Positions 55,915 through 64,000 of a stretch of 64,000 nucleotides of DNA are shown piece by piece. The DNA is taken from positions 62,001 through 126,000 of the forward strand of contig JAJBTZ010000090.1 of assembly GCA_020860605.1 (NCBI GenBank), given 5' to 3'. The notes below the pieces were generated by a model that had not been told where the DNA came from, did no database searches, and saw only the letters and a list, made by a program, of their open reading frames with translations. The stretch comes from Ruminococcus sp. Lineage in GTDB: Bacteria; Bacillota; Clostridia; Oscillospirales; Ruminococcaceae. Positions within the stretch are counted from its first letter, which is position 1, and each line of letters opens with the position of its first letter. Made by a program: the position numbers and the translations under genes.

Positions 55915-56380
55915 CTACTTCCTCCGAAAAGCTCATTTCAAGGTCAATATCCCCGATTCTGTTTTCAGTTACTTTGCGGATTTTACTCTCATAAGCCTCA
56001 CTGCTCCCTATGATTGTCAGGCTTATTTTACTAATAGATATGCTGTTTTCAGAGTCAATAGTAGTTTCAACAGAGATTTTTTCTACTGGAATGTCGTTCT
56101 CCTTGTATATGAGAAGAATTGTGTCGGCAAGCCTCTCGTTAAGCTCGTCAAGAACCAGCTCGTTGTAGCTGTAATCTGATTCATAGAGCAAATCTGCGTC
56201 TATGTCTTCGTCGAAAGTGAAATCGATATTGAGAACTGCTCCGGCAATCGTGAGAGCTGTGAGAATTGAAATAACAGTTTTCATCTTTTGCTTGAAGCTG
56301 TCAGGCGTCAGCATCATCACGATCATATAGACTAATGACAGGATGCAGACTGTTAAGGTAATATTCTTTACAGCTGTCAT
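55904..56380 (-). CDS. spoIIIAF: Stage III sporulation protein AF
   Basis: Membrane component of the channel, with a ring-building domain. 158 residues from the ATG at 56380, shorter than Bacillus (about 200). The start follows GGAGAGGCG and overlaps the spoIIIAE stop as ATGA; a longer frame would lie wholly inside spoIIIAE. Two membrane segments (~5-23 and ~32-48) and the KISLTIIGSS region near the end. Confidence 0.87.
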   Translation of the reverse strand: MTAVKNITLTVCILSLVYMIVMMLTPDSFKQKMKTVISILTALTIAGAVLNIDFTFDEDIDADLLYESDYSYNELVLDELNERLADTILLIYKENDIPVEKISVETTIDSENSISISKISLTIIGSSEAYESKIRKVTENRIGDIDLEMSFSEEVDES

Positions 56381-57465
56381 ATGAACGCCTCTCCGCCAAT
56401 CAGCATTATCATCCCTGTCGAAATCAGGAACATCAGGGCGTATATAATCAGAAGCGTTATGCCAAGCGAATACACATCCCCTATTCCCCTCATGAGGGCA
56501 CTCAGCCTGTATGAGCCAGTTATACTGCACGTCCAGTCAAGGATTATGAAGGTGACTCTATAAACACACATTGTGATAATTGGCACTGCGAGAATCAGGA
56601 CTATTATTACGATTCCTAAGGCTCCGACTGCCGAACGAAGAGTTCCAAGGCTCTGGCTGACAGCCTGGTAGGATTCTGAAAGTGACATTCCGATGAGTGG
56701 CACAAAGCTTGACACGAGATATCTTCCGGCTCTTAGGAGAATGCTGTTACCTGCTCTTCCGACAGTCGTCTGAAGGCCGATTACTCCTACAAAAACAGTC
56801 ATGATAACGCCCACAATGTAGGTCAAAACTCTTTTGAGTGTTCCTGTCAGGTTCGGCAGATCTGGATTAATCGCCTGAGTGCAGGACATCACGAGCATAC
56901 AGACCAAAATCGGCTTAAGAACCTGTCCTGCAATAATTGATACTGCTTCCGAAGCATAGAGCACCAGTGCATTATAGGCTCCTGCACCTGCAGTGTTGCC
57001 TGATGCTGCTGTGATGGCTGCGAAAATTGGTATGTATGAAGCCATGAAGGCTTCCTGAGATTGCATGACGCTTAACATATCTGAAAAAGACGAGATTATC
57101 ATCGGAGTGATGCACAAAAAGCAGATAAGCGTGAATATTTCGCCATAGATTCCTGAACGCTGGGATATAGAAGTTACTGCTTCGCTCACGAGTGAGATTA
57201 CCAGAACGCAAACGAAGACGCTTGCAGGCTTTTTCAGTGCTGATTTAAAAGCAGAAGCAAAGTAATTGAGAAGCGAACCAGCAGAGATATTCGATATGGT
57301 TTCAGGATCTGAGATGTCGACATCGTTGTCCTCCAAGAAGCTCTCAGCATCCCCTGCTTCTACTTCTCCGAAATCTATCCCGAGTTCAGCTTCATAATCA
57401 GCAGCTGAGACTTTAAGTGGCAGTAATATCAGCATCAGCATGACAAGAATGATTTTTCTTCCCAT
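56377..57465 (-). CDS. spoIIIAE: Stage III sporulation protein AE
   Basis: Polytopic membrane protein of the spoIIIA complex. 362 residues. A cleavable-looking signal peptide (MGRKIILVMLMLILLPLKVSA) precedes an acidic segment (~22-55) and about eight membrane segments. It includes GNTAGAGAYNALVLYASEA, typical of the family. Confidence 0.92.
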   Translation of the reverse strand: MGRKIILVMLMLILLPLKVSAADYEAELGIDFGEVEAGDAESFLEDNDVDISDPETISNISAGSLLNYFASAFKSALKKPASVFVCVLVISLVSEAVTSISQRSGIYGEIFTLICFLCITPMIISSFSDMLSVMQSQEAFMASYIPIFAAITAASGNTAGAGAYNALVLYASEAVSIIAGQVLKPILVCMLVMSCTQAINPDLPNLTGTLKRVLTYIVGVIMTVFVGVIGLQTTVGRAGNSILLRAGRYLVSSFVPLIGMSLSESYQAVSQSLGTLRSAVGALGIVIIVLILAVPIITMCVYRVTFIILDWTCSITGSYRLSALMRGIGDVYSLGITLLIIYALMFLISTGMIMLIGGEAFI

Positions 57466-57477
57466 TATTTCACTTCC

Positions 57478-57870
57478 CTATGCAAGCTCAAGTATGTTCT
57501 CGATGGCTTCGATAAAGCTTTTTATCAGCGGCAGGCAGATGACTGATACTGCTACTCTTCCAGCGATATCTATCACGCTTGCGAGAGCGCTTTCTCCACA
57601 GTCCCGGCAGCAGGATGATGAAATCTCACAGACATAGCATATCCCTAAGACCCGAAACACTATCGAGATATACGAGCCACTGATTTCTGTCATGCCAGCT
57701 AAGCTGCTGACTTCGTAGAGCACGTCCGAGATCGTGCCTATAATTGAGAATGCAACCGCTGCGACACCAGCAATAGTGACTACAATCGCTATATCCTGAT
57801 TTGTCGGTTGGATTGTTTTTGCAATTATTGCTGTGACTATGCAAACCGCTGCGATAGCTAGAATATCCAC
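57478..57870 (-). CDS. spoIIIAD: Stage III sporulation protein AD
   Basis: Small polytopic membrane protein. 130 residues. The CRDCGESALASVIDIAGR stretch is the family signature. Five Cys (78, 81, 87, 88, 91) are clustered in this segment, more than I expect for the family. It lies 14 bases downstream of spoIIIAC. Confidence 0.92.
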   Translation of the reverse strand: MDILAIAAVCIVTAIIAKTIQPTNQDIAIVVTIAGVAAVAFSIIGTISDVLYEVSSLAGMTEISGSYISIVFRVLGICYVCEISSSCCRDCGESALASVIDIAGRVAVSVICLPLIKSFIEAIENILELA

Positions 57871-57884
57871 GTCCTGAGCCTTCT

Positions 57885-58079
57885 CTAAAAGCCAAAAGCG
57901 CTTTTTACGGTGTCAAAAAGCTCGGCTATTTCGCTTACAAGCATCAGCATGACGACAACCAGACCTGCGATTGTGATCATCAGAGCCTGCTCGTCACGCT
58001 CAGAGCGCTTCATGAGCTGACTGAGAACTGCCACGATTATTCCAACTCCTGCAATTTTGAATATCAGATCAACATCCAT
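57885..58079 (-). CDS. spoIIIAC: Stage III sporulation protein AC
   Basis: 64 residues, two membrane segments (~6-24 and ~33-52) and the family pattern DLIFKIAGVGIIVAVLSQLM. It lies nine bases downstream of spoIIIAB. Confidence 0.92.
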   Translation of the reverse strand: MDVDLIFKIAGVGIIVAVLSQLMKRSERDEQALMITIAGLVVVMLMLVSEIAELFDTVKSAFGF

Positions 58080-58088
58080 AAGCTTACC

Positions 58089-58577
58089 TCACGTCAAAAT
58101 TAAACATATTACTATTCCCGAGAATGCCCCAAGGCATAGATAAAGCTTTCTCTTGCTCAAAAGCTCCTTTTCCATTGCAATTCTTCTGGTTTTGATCTCT
58201 TCAAGGACGCTTTCAAGCCCGGCAATCTGCGTTTCCGATTCGTATATTCCGAGAAAAGAAGCGATTTTCATGAAAGCTGATTTTGTGTTCTTATCCGCAT
58301 CGCAAAAGGATTTCTCACAGGCGCTTAAAAATCTTTCAGAGAAGCTGTCCGAGATATCTCTGAAGCTTACAGCATCAAAGGCTGTGACATCAGAAAAGCA
58401 TCTCTCGCAGAGCTGGTAGACATCATATGAGCCGTATTTAAGAAGGGCTTTCATATGGAAGATGACGCCTTCAAGCTCCATTGCAATCTGAATCTTCTTC
58501 CTCTCACGGTTGAGAGATTCTATGGATATAAGAAAGCAGGAAAGAACTATAGTTGAATACAGAATCAGTCTAATCAA
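58089..58577 (-). CDS. spoIIIAB: Stage III sporulation protein AB
   Basis: Pilotin-like membrane protein of the complex, related to type II/IV secretion components. 162 residues. One N-terminal and one C-terminal membrane segment flank a helical cytoplasmic domain. It overlaps spoIIIAA by eight bases. Confidence 0.88.
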   Translation of the reverse strand: MIRLILYSTIVLSCFLISIESLNRERKKIQIAMELEGVIFHMKALLKYGSYDVYQLCERCFSDVTAFDAVSFRDISDSFSERFLSACEKSFCDADKNTKSAFMKIASFLGIYESETQIAGLESVLEEIKTRRIAMEKELLSKRKLYLCLGAFSGIVICLILT

Positions 58578-59472
58578 TTTTTATAATCTCGTATTCGTAA
58601 TTCTTGCCGAGTACAGCTGCATATTGAAAGGCATTTTCCTCAAGCAAAGCCCTTACTATCCGCTTTTTCTTAGCCTCATTGAAGCTTTCTGCATGTACTG
58701 CGGTAATAAGCGTGACGCCTGAATGAAGCGCAAATTCGAGGGCTCTGAGCTCTTCATCTGTTCCGATTTCGTCTACCACGATTATGTTTGGTGACATCAC
58801 TCTGACCGCTGTGGAAATGCCCATATGCTTCGGATATCCGACAAATACATCGGTGAGCTCTCCTACGTCGTTTTCTGCTTTATCTCTGTGAGTGGCTGAG
58901 ATTTCGTTCTGCTCGTCTATGAGTGAAACCCTGTATCGGGAGCCCAAAAGCCTCGTCAGGTCTCGTAAAAGCGTTGTCTTGCCAGTTGCTGGTGCTCCTA
59001 TGATGAGAATTCCTGCTGGCGTTTTGCATGTATTAATGAGCTTTTCCGCAAAGCCTCGCTTCTCTCTTGCTATTCGGATATTTATTGAGGAGACATATTT
59101 GATCGTTTCAACATTCCGAAAGTCGCTTGAGTTTGTTACTGCGGTTCCGCATATTCCAACTCTGTTGCCGCTTCCTACAGTTATGTAGCCCATTGAGAGC
59201 TCTTTTGAGTAGCTGTGAAGCGAGTAGGAAAAGGCGTTTTTGAAGGTGTATTCGATGTCAGACGGCTCTGTTACGAGTGTGAAAGCACAATCGCCAGTCA
59301 GCTCCCCAGACTCGGTTATAAATCGATTTCCGACTGATGTCGAGACGGAAATATGCCGTCCAAGGCGGAGCCTTATTTCATTTATAGTGTCTATGTCGGC
59401 TGGCGATAGCTTCTCAAAGCTTGAGCGAAGCTTCGGCTGAAGAAGTTCAATGGCACTCTTGAATCCATTCAT
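58570..59472 (-). CDS. spoIIIAA: Stage III sporulation protein AA (secretion ATPase)
   Basis: AAA ATPase of the secretion superfamily, energiser of the spoIIIA channel. 300 residues. Walker A is GAPATGKTT near residue 155, and the Walker B region is NIIVVDEIGTDEE. INEIRLRLGR is near the start. AAAGGAGA precedes the ATG. A sigma-E-like promoter lies directly upstream. Confidence 0.94.
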   Translation of the reverse strand: MNGFKSAIELLQPKLRSSFEKLSPADIDTINEIRLRLGRHISVSTSVGNRFITESGELTGDCAFTLVTEPSDIEYTFKNAFSYSLHSYSKELSMGYITVGSGNRVGICGTAVTNSSDFRNVETIKYVSSINIRIAREKRGFAEKLINTCKTPAGILIIGAPATGKTTLLRDLTRLLGSRYRVSLIDEQNEISATHRDKAENDVGELTDVFVGYPKHMGISTAVRVMSPNIIVVDEIGTDEELRALEFALHSGVTLITAVHAESFNEAKKKRIVRALLEENAFQYAAVLGKNYEYEIIKID

Positions 59473-59502
59473 TTTTTCGTCTCCTTTTTTATTGCCTGTC
59501 CA

Positions 59503-59531
59503 ATTCTATGATGCAAAGGTCTTGGATATTC
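59503..59531 (-). promoter_or_regulatory. Sigma-E-like promoter of the spoIIIA operon
   Basis: On the minus strand, GAATATC, 14 bases, CATAGAAT. It matches the Bacillus sigma-E consensus (KMATATT, 14-15, CATACA-T) at nearly every position. It lies just after the stop of the upstream gene, about 30 bases before spoIIIAA. The 10-mer CATAGAATTG is shared with the ylbJ promoter. Confidence 0.7.
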
Positions 59532-59534
59532 GGA

Positions 59535-59906
59535 TTATTTTCCTGTCTTTCTTGTGTTGATGCCCTTGATTCCGCCTATTATTGAAAATAGGGTGCAGGA
59601 GACAATTTTTTCAAAGCAAGCGAATGTCAGAGCTCTGTTTACTATGAGGCAGACTATAAGAAGCATGGCAGACACGATTCCTGCGACAATCAGGCCTTGT
59701 AGAAGGCCTTTATTTCTTACAATCTGGGTTGAGACATAGCTCGCAAGATAACAGCCGATGGACAATATCAGAGTACCAGCAATGCTTACTATTTCGTCTG
59801 CAATGTCAAACAGTGTCATAACTGTCCCAAAAAGAAGAGTAGATGCGATTACAAAGATAAGCAGTGAAAGAAAACCTGCTATAATTCCCTTTTTATAAAA
59901 CTGCAT
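59535..59906 (-). CDS. TIGR04086-like small membrane protein
   Basis: 123 residues with four membrane segments (~8-28, ~38-60, ~68-90 and ~96-112) and a basic C-terminus. The pattern fits the TIGR04086/YrzE group that is found downstream of yajC in Firmicutes; its function is unknown. Its ribosome-binding site (GGAGGG) lies in the 3' arm of the terminator hairpin after yajC, eight bases before the ATG. Confidence 0.75.
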   Translation of the reverse strand: MQFYKKGIIAGFLSLLIFVIASTLLFGTVMTLFDIADEIVSIAGTLILSIGCYLASYVSTQIVRNKGLLQGLIVAGIVSAMLLIVCLIVNRALTFACFEKIVSCTLFSIIGGIKGINTRKTGK

Positions 59907-59909
59907 AAA

Positions 59910-59952
59910 GAAAACCCTCCGAATACTGCATAGTAAACAGTATTCGGAGGGT
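59910..59952 (-). terminator. Terminator after yajC that contains the next ribosome-binding site
   Basis: On the minus strand, a perfect 15-base-pair stem (ACCCTCCGAATACTG with CAGTATTCGGAGGGT, loop of nine) ends in TTTTC. The 3' arm holds the GGAGGG site for the TIGR04086-like gene, so both termination and start-site hiding are possible. Confidence 0.85.
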
Positions 59953-59986
59953 AATTCAGTTAGAAGTCAAAACAAGTCGGTTGAAA

Positions 59987-60454
59987 TTACTTCTTTGAAT
60001 CCGACTCGGAAACCGAGCTTTCAGACTTTGAATCTTCCTGCTTGTCGGATTTCTTGCCTTTCTTCTTGTCTCTTGCGGGAGAAGCTGACTTAGCAGCGTT
60101 CTTCTGAGCTGCTGCTTCCTTTTCAGCGTCAAGATTCTGAGAGATAGCCCAGCGTCTGACTCTGAGTCTGCTTCTGTCGCCACCAGTCTCGATAACGACG
60201 GTTTCTTCCTCAATCTTGCAGATGATACCGACAATTCCTCCTGCGGTGACAACCTCGTCACCAAGCTGAAGGTTCTTTCTCATTTCGGCGTCCTGCTTGT
60301 CCTTTTTGCGCTGAGGTCTTATAAGGATGAAGTAGAACACAACCAGGATTACAACCATCCAAATGATGGATGACCAGCCCATGGCTGAAGTTGAGGTCGT
60401 CGTATCTGTAAGAAGTGTGATTAGTGTAGCTGTAGACATTGTATCCTCCTCCAA
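59987..60454 (-). CDS. yajC: Preprotein translocase subunit YajC
   Basis: Accessory membrane protein of the Sec translocon. 155 residues. One membrane segment (~25-45) with FYFILIRPQRKKDK at its cytoplasmic edge and LQLGDEVVTAGGIVGIICKI, both family signatures. A long Lys/Ser/Asp-rich tail (~110-155) exceeds the usual length. GGAGGAGG precedes the ATG. Confidence 0.92.
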   Translation of the reverse strand: MEEDTMSTATLITLLTDTTTSTSAMGWSSIIWMVVILVVFYFILIRPQRKKDKQDAEMRKNLQLGDEVVTAGGIVGIICKIEEETVVIETGGDRSRLRVRRWAISQNLDAEKEAAAQKNAAKSASPARDKKKGKKSDKQEDSKSESSVSESDSKK

Positions 60455-60482
60455 GGGGTTAATTCACAGTCCCTGAGATAAA

Positions 60483-61865
60483 TCAAAGCGACTTGATATA
60501 TTCGTCCATTGCCTTGGCAGCAGTCTTGCCTGCTCCCATAGCGAGGATAACTGTAGCAGCACCAGTTACAGCATCGCCACCAGCATAAACGCCTTCCTTG
60601 GTGGTGAGCATGTCCTCGTTGACAACGAGACAGCCGTGCTTGTTAGCTTCGAGACCAGTAGTGGTAGAACGGATAAGCGGGTTAGGAGAAGTACCGATGG
60701 ACATAATGCAAGCATCGATCGGAATAACATACTCTGAATCAGGAATAGCCTTGACAGAACGTCTTCCACCTGCATCAGGCTCGCCGAGTTCCATCTTGAC
60801 GCACTTGATGCCGTTTACAGCACCGTTTTCGTCGCCAAGGATTTCGACAGGATTGTTGAGGAACATGAACTCGATTCCCTCTTCCTTGGCATGGTGAACC
60901 TCTTCCTTTCTGGCGGGCATTTCAGCCTCAGAACGACGATAGATAACGTAGACATGCTCAGCACCGAGACGCATAGCGCAACGTGCAGCATCCATAGCAA
61001 CGTTACCACCACCGACAACTGCAACAGAGTTGTACTTGCGGACAGGGGTATCATACTCTTCGAGGTAACCCTTCATAAGGTTGATTCTTGTCAGGTATTC
61101 GTTAGCGGAGAATACGCCTACGAGTGATTCGCCAGGAATGTTCATAAAGTTAGGAAGACCAGCGCCGGTTCCTACGAATACTGCCTTGTAGCCCATTTCC
61201 ATAATCTCATCGATGGAGAGAATCTTGCCGATAACCATATCGGTCTTGATCTCAACGCCGAGAGCCTTGAGGTTATCAACTTCATGCTGAACGGTAGCCT
61301 TTGGAAGTCTGAATTCAGGGATACCATACATCAGAACGCCGCCAGCAGTGTGGAATGCTTCGAAGATGGTTACGCTGTAGCCAAGCTTAGCAAGGTCAGC
61401 AGCACAGGTGAGGCCAGAAGGGCCAGAACCAACAACAGCAACCTTGATTCCATTAGGCTCAGCCTTTTCCTGCTCGAGCTTCTTGTCAGCCATATAGTCA
61501 GCGCAGAATCTCTCGAGCTTGCCGATAGCAACAGGCTCGCCCTTGATTCCTCTTACACACTTGCCCTCGCACTGGCTCTCCTGTGGGCAAACACGGCCAC
61601 TTACTGCAGGAAGACCGTTTGTGGAGGTGATGATCTTGTAAGCTTCCTCAAAATTGCCTTCCTTGACCTGAGCCAGGAAGTCAGGAATCTTAACACTGAC
61701 GGGGCATCCGCTAACGCAAGGTCTGTTCTTGCAGTTAAGGCATCTTGCTGCCTCGTTCATAGCTTCTTCGGCTGTATAGCCTAAGCATACTTCTTTAAAG
61801 TTTCTAGCCCTTACCTTGGGATCCTGCTCGGTAATGGGTGTTTTCTGAGCTTGCATATTAGGCAT
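60483..61865 (-). CDS. nfnB: NfnB/GltA-type NADPH oxidoreductase, large subunit
   Basis: FAD and iron-sulfur oxidoreductase similar to the glutamate synthase small subunit. 460 residues. The N-terminal iron-sulfur domain has CLNCKNRPCVSGCPV. FAD motif GSGPSGLTCAADLAKLG and NAD(P) motif GGGNVAMDAARCAMRLGA are present. Paired with the nfnA-type gene it fits the NADH-dependent ferredoxin:NADP oxidoreductase, which bifurcates electrons. It is often named gltA in genome annotations. It overlaps nfnA by eight bases. Confidence 0.9.
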   Translation of the reverse strand: MPNMQAQKTPITEQDPKVRARNFKEVCLGYTAEEAMNEAARCLNCKNRPCVSGCPVSVKIPDFLAQVKEGNFEEAYKIITSTNGLPAVSGRVCPQESQCEGKCVRGIKGEPVAIGKLERFCADYMADKKLEQEKAEPNGIKVAVVGSGPSGLTCAADLAKLGYSVTIFEAFHTAGGVLMYGIPEFRLPKATVQHEVDNLKALGVEIKTDMVIGKILSIDEIMEMGYKAVFVGTGAGLPNFMNIPGESLVGVFSANEYLTRINLMKGYLEEYDTPVRKYNSVAVVGGGNVAMDAARCAMRLGAEHVYVIYRRSEAEMPARKEEVHHAKEEGIEFMFLNNPVEILGDENGAVNGIKCVKMELGEPDAGGRRSVKAIPDSEYVIPIDACIMSIGTSPNPLIRSTTTGLEANKHGCLVVNEDMLTTKEGVYAGGDAVTGAATVILAMGAGKTAAKAMDEYIKSL

Positions 61866-62706
61866 GTCTAACCCCTCCTGTTAATCTGCAAATGTGTTCT
61901 TTATCGTGAGCTTCCTGCTCTCTGTAAGCGGAATTTCTTCTCATAAGCTCGTTGAAGTCAACCTCGAAGCCGTCGAAGTCAGGACCGTCAACACAAGCAT
62001 ACTTGGTCTTACCACCAACAGTAACTCTGCATCCGCCACACATTCCTGTACCGTCAATCATGATAGGATTGAGGGAAACCATAGTCTTGATATTGTAAGG
62101 ACGAGTAACGCCACAGACGAACTTCATCATCGGAACAGGTCCGATAGCGATAACGAGATCATACTGCTCGCCGTTATCGATGAGCTCCTGGAGCTGATTG
62201 GTTACGAAGCCCTTCTTGCCGTAAGTACCGTCATCGGTAGTGATGTAATAGTTGTCGCATACTGCTCTCATTTCGTCTTCAAGAATAACGATATCCTTGC
62301 TTCTGAAACCAGCAATGATGTCAACCTTGACGCCCATGTTGTGAAGAGCCTTAGCGGAAGGATATGCAATAGCACAGCCGACGCCACCGCCTATGACACA
62401 TGCATGCTTGACGTTCTCGCCGAACTCGGAAGCAACTCCGAGAGGTCCTACTACGTCGAGGATGCTGTCGCCCTGCTCCATTGTGCCGAGCTGATAGGTG
62501 GATTTTCCGACCTTCTGGAAGATGATAGTGATTGTCCCCTTCTCGCGATCGTAATCAGCTACGGTCAGCGGGATTCTTTCGCCCATTTCATCAGTTCTGA
62601 AGATGATAAACTGTCCGGCCTTTACCTTTTTGGCAATAAGCGGAGCGTCAATCACCATGAGTGTAACTGAATCATTGAGCTCGCGTTTTTCTAAAATTTT
62701 ATACAC
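61858..62706 (-). CDS. nfnA: NfnA-type FAD/NAD-binding subunit
   Basis: 282 residues from the GTG at 62706, which follows AAAGGAGG; a longer frame has no such site. The ferredoxin-reductase-like fold has FAD and NAD regions (CVIGGGVGCAIAYPSAKAL). The [2Fe-2S] Cys cluster is GMCGGCRVTVGGKTKYAC. In the Nfn complex this subunit binds NADH and pairs with the NfnB-type partner encoded directly downstream. Confidence 0.9.
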   Translation of the reverse strand: MYKILEKRELNDSVTLMVIDAPLIAKKVKAGQFIIFRTDEMGERIPLTVADYDREKGTITIIFQKVGKSTYQLGTMEQGDSILDVVGPLGVASEFGENVKHACVIGGGVGCAIAYPSAKALHNMGVKVDIIAGFRSKDIVILEDEMRAVCDNYYITTDDGTYGKKGFVTNQLQELIDNGEQYDLVIAIGPVPMMKFVCGVTRPYNIKTMVSLNPIMIDGTGMCGGCRVTVGGKTKYACVDGPDFDGFEVDFNELMRRNSAYREQEAHDKEHICRLTGGVRHA

Positions 62707-62740
62707 GGTTAGTCCTCCTTTGGAAACCTTATTACTTGCT

Positions 62741-62769
62741 ATTATACTACATGCCTCGCGTAATTTCAA
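62741..62769 (-). promoter_or_regulatory. Strong sigma-A promoter of nfnAB
   Basis: On the minus strand, TTGAAA, 17 bases, TATAAT. It lies just after the stop codon of the amidase gene. Confidence 0.85.
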
Positions 62770-62776
62770 GTATTTT

Positions 62777-64000
62777 TCATCGATTTGCAGCAAAGTATTC
62801 TTCAATAGCCTCGACTATAGCGTCCGCAAGCCCATTTTGTACAGTAGAATCGTTCAGGGCCATGGCTTCTGTGTAGTCTGTGACGAATCCACACTCAACC
62901 AGAATCGACGGAAACTCCTGTTCAAGCGTTACCGCAAAGTAATTATACTTCGCCCCCCTGTTTCGGCTCTTGCCGTCTTGATATACGTAATCCTCGTAAT
63001 ATTCCGCCATTTTCTCCGCCACAAGGCTTGCTATCGGCTCGGAGAATGGCGTGAAGTAGTACGTTTCAACCCCTCGGACCCCCTCTCCGTTTGTCACACT
63101 GTTACAGTGAATCGAAATATACAGGTCTGGGTCATATTGCCTTGCATATTCAGAGCGGTCATAGACGCTGATATATGTTGTATCGCTTGGAATCATGTAT
63201 ACAGTAGCGCCTTTGGCCTCAAGCTTTGAAACAAGAAGCTTGGCGATCGCAAGATTGATAACTCTTTCTACAACGTGTCCGACAGCACCGGGATCCAAGG
63301 TTGTTGAGCTAGTGTTATACCCATGTCCTGGATCAACCACTATAACCGCACCAGCAAGGCTCGAATTATAGCCATTGAATGTGAATGTCAGATTTCCGGC
63401 ATCGTCGTAGTCGGCTGAATATCCGGCAAAGACTCCACTCTTTCTGAGCTTGAGCTTGAGCTGAATCTTCGTCTCGCCATCGACCTCGACCGTCTGCCAT
63501 TCAGCGCTGCTGAATAGCGAATCGGAGCTGAAGGTCGGGAGACCAGAATAGCTTGTGACATAATCAAATGTGATAATGACATAATCAGGGTCGAAGCTGC
63601 TGACAGAATAGGTTCCGCTTACTCCTGTTCCAAATGTCAGTGGCGAATAAGAAATTGTGAACGGCGTCTGGTAGTCAAGATTAAACGTGAGAACCGTGTC
63701 TCCGTCGCTGTTCGTATACGAAGACGTTGATTCTATCGCGTTATTGACTATCGTGTAACCATCGACAAGGGCGCAGTCGGATGCCTTTAGTCTCAAGCCT
63801 GATGCAGTCAGATAGTACTTGACGGTCTGGCTGACGCCTTCGGAGGTGACGCTGTAGGTCACTTCGTTGACGAGTACGTCGATTGTACCGGCAGGAAGTC
63901 TCGGAGAAGTCGGGATTGCGACAGCGTCGGTTGTGTAGTAGTCGTAAGCCAGGGTGTTATCGTTCTTCACTACTACCAGCTGTGTGGCCTCTGCTGTAGG
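62777..64000 (-). CDS. N-acetylmuramoyl-L-alanine amidase (N-terminus cut by window edge)
   Basis: Zinc amidase that removes stem peptides from peptidoglycan. 407 residues are visible; the frame stays open to the right edge, so the start is missing. The N-terminal ~210 residues are Thr/Ser/Tyr-rich beta repeats that resemble AMIN-like or wall-binding domains. The Amidase_3 domain (last ~190 residues) holds VVDPGHGY, the second Zn ligand Glu in VVERVI, SIHCN and the catalytic Glu in VECGFVTD. It would act outside the cell. The nfnAB promoter follows it. Confidence 0.9.
   Translation of the reverse strand, partial: PTAEATQLVVVKNDNTLAYDYYTTDAVAIPTSPRLPAGTIDVLVNEVTYSVTSEGVSQTVKYYLTASGLRLKASDCALVDGYTIVNNAIESTSSYTNSDGDTVLTFNLDYQTPFTISYSPLTFGTGVSGTYSVSSFDPDYVIITFDYVTSYSGLPTFSSDSLFSSAEWQTVEVDGETKIQLKLKLRKSGVFAGYSADYDDAGNLTFTFNGYNSSLAGAVIVVDPGHGYNTSSTTLDPGAVGHVVERVINLAIAKLLVSKLEAKGATVYMIPSDTTYISVYDRSEYARQYDPDLYISIHCNSVTNGEGVRGVETYYFTPFSEPIASLVAEKMAEYYEDYVYQDGKSRNRGAKYNYFAVTLEQEFPSILVECGFVTDYTEAMALNDSTVQNGLADAIVEAIEEYFAANR

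Noticed and set aside
61894..62670. Long plus-strand frame opposite nfnA
   Set aside because: It is a long antisense shadow of a well-conserved iron-sulfur flavoprotein gene; its translation is low in recognisable structure and no ribosome-binding site precedes it.

Overview
The window looks like chromosomal core genome of a spore-forming, fibre-degrading anaerobe of the class Clostridia, most likely Oscillospiraceae/Ruminococcaceae. That placement is an inference. It rests on the complete spoIIIAA-AH operon, yqfC/yqfD, yunB and ylbJ homologues, an NfnAB-type flavoprotein pair, a transketolase split into two subunits, GatCAB, and a tandem pair of Thr-rich, lipid-anchored GH30 xylanases. Coding density is very high, and no stretch longer than 300 bases lacks a gene. 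I saw no tRNA, rRNA, CRISPR array, insertion sequence or prophage.

Layout. 1-1960 (minus): primosome genes, a DnaI/DnaC-type loader cut by the left edge and DnaD. 2164-6928 (plus): two tandem GH30_8 xylanases, galE, and a very small NPTTG-sorted surface peptide with its own terminator. 7144-13057 (plus): a YlbF/YmcA-family gene, mutS, a frameshifted mutL, miaA. 13072-20922 (plus): HlyD-like protein, sepF, ylmH, divIVA, ileS, lspA, rluD, a division/translation cluster that matches Bacillus gene order. 20919-29450 (plus): HAD phosphatase, transketolase halves, yunB, ligA, gatCAB. 29475-30470 (minus): ylbJ broken by an in-frame stop. 30546-37815 (plus): yqfC, yqfD, phoH, ybeY, era, yqzL-like, recO, mutS2. 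37816-38062: an intergenic stretch packed with repeats and hairpins, followed by a tyrosine recombinase.

From 39201 to the right edge every gene is on the minus strand. Read in transcription order (right to left) they are: a cell-wall amidase cut by the edge; nfnA-nfnB; yajC; a TIGR04086-like membrane protein; spoIIIAA-AH; an Asp23/YqhY gene; nusB, a TsaD-like M22 protein, xseA, xseB, ispA, dxs, tlyA, nadK, argR, recN; then a DJ-1 protein, mltG, a U32 protein, manA, a P-loop ATPase, and a Gly/Arg-rich mini-protein. The run from spoIIIA to recN follows the Bacillus subtilis order, except that the acc genes and folD are missing and an M22 protein sits near folD's place.

Most unusual points: mutL is frameshifted and ylbJ carries an internal stop in the same window; three genes have their ribosome-binding sites inside strong hairpins (yunB, yqzL-like, TIGR04086-like); ylbJ and spoIIIA share a sigma-E-like promoter 10-mer; the 37816-38062 region holds a heptamer repeat, a possible leader peptide and stacked hairpins; and two very small surface or membrane proteins (6695-6928 and 39201-39464) have their own strong expression signals. 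I did not find an obviously new multi-gene defence or biosynthetic system.
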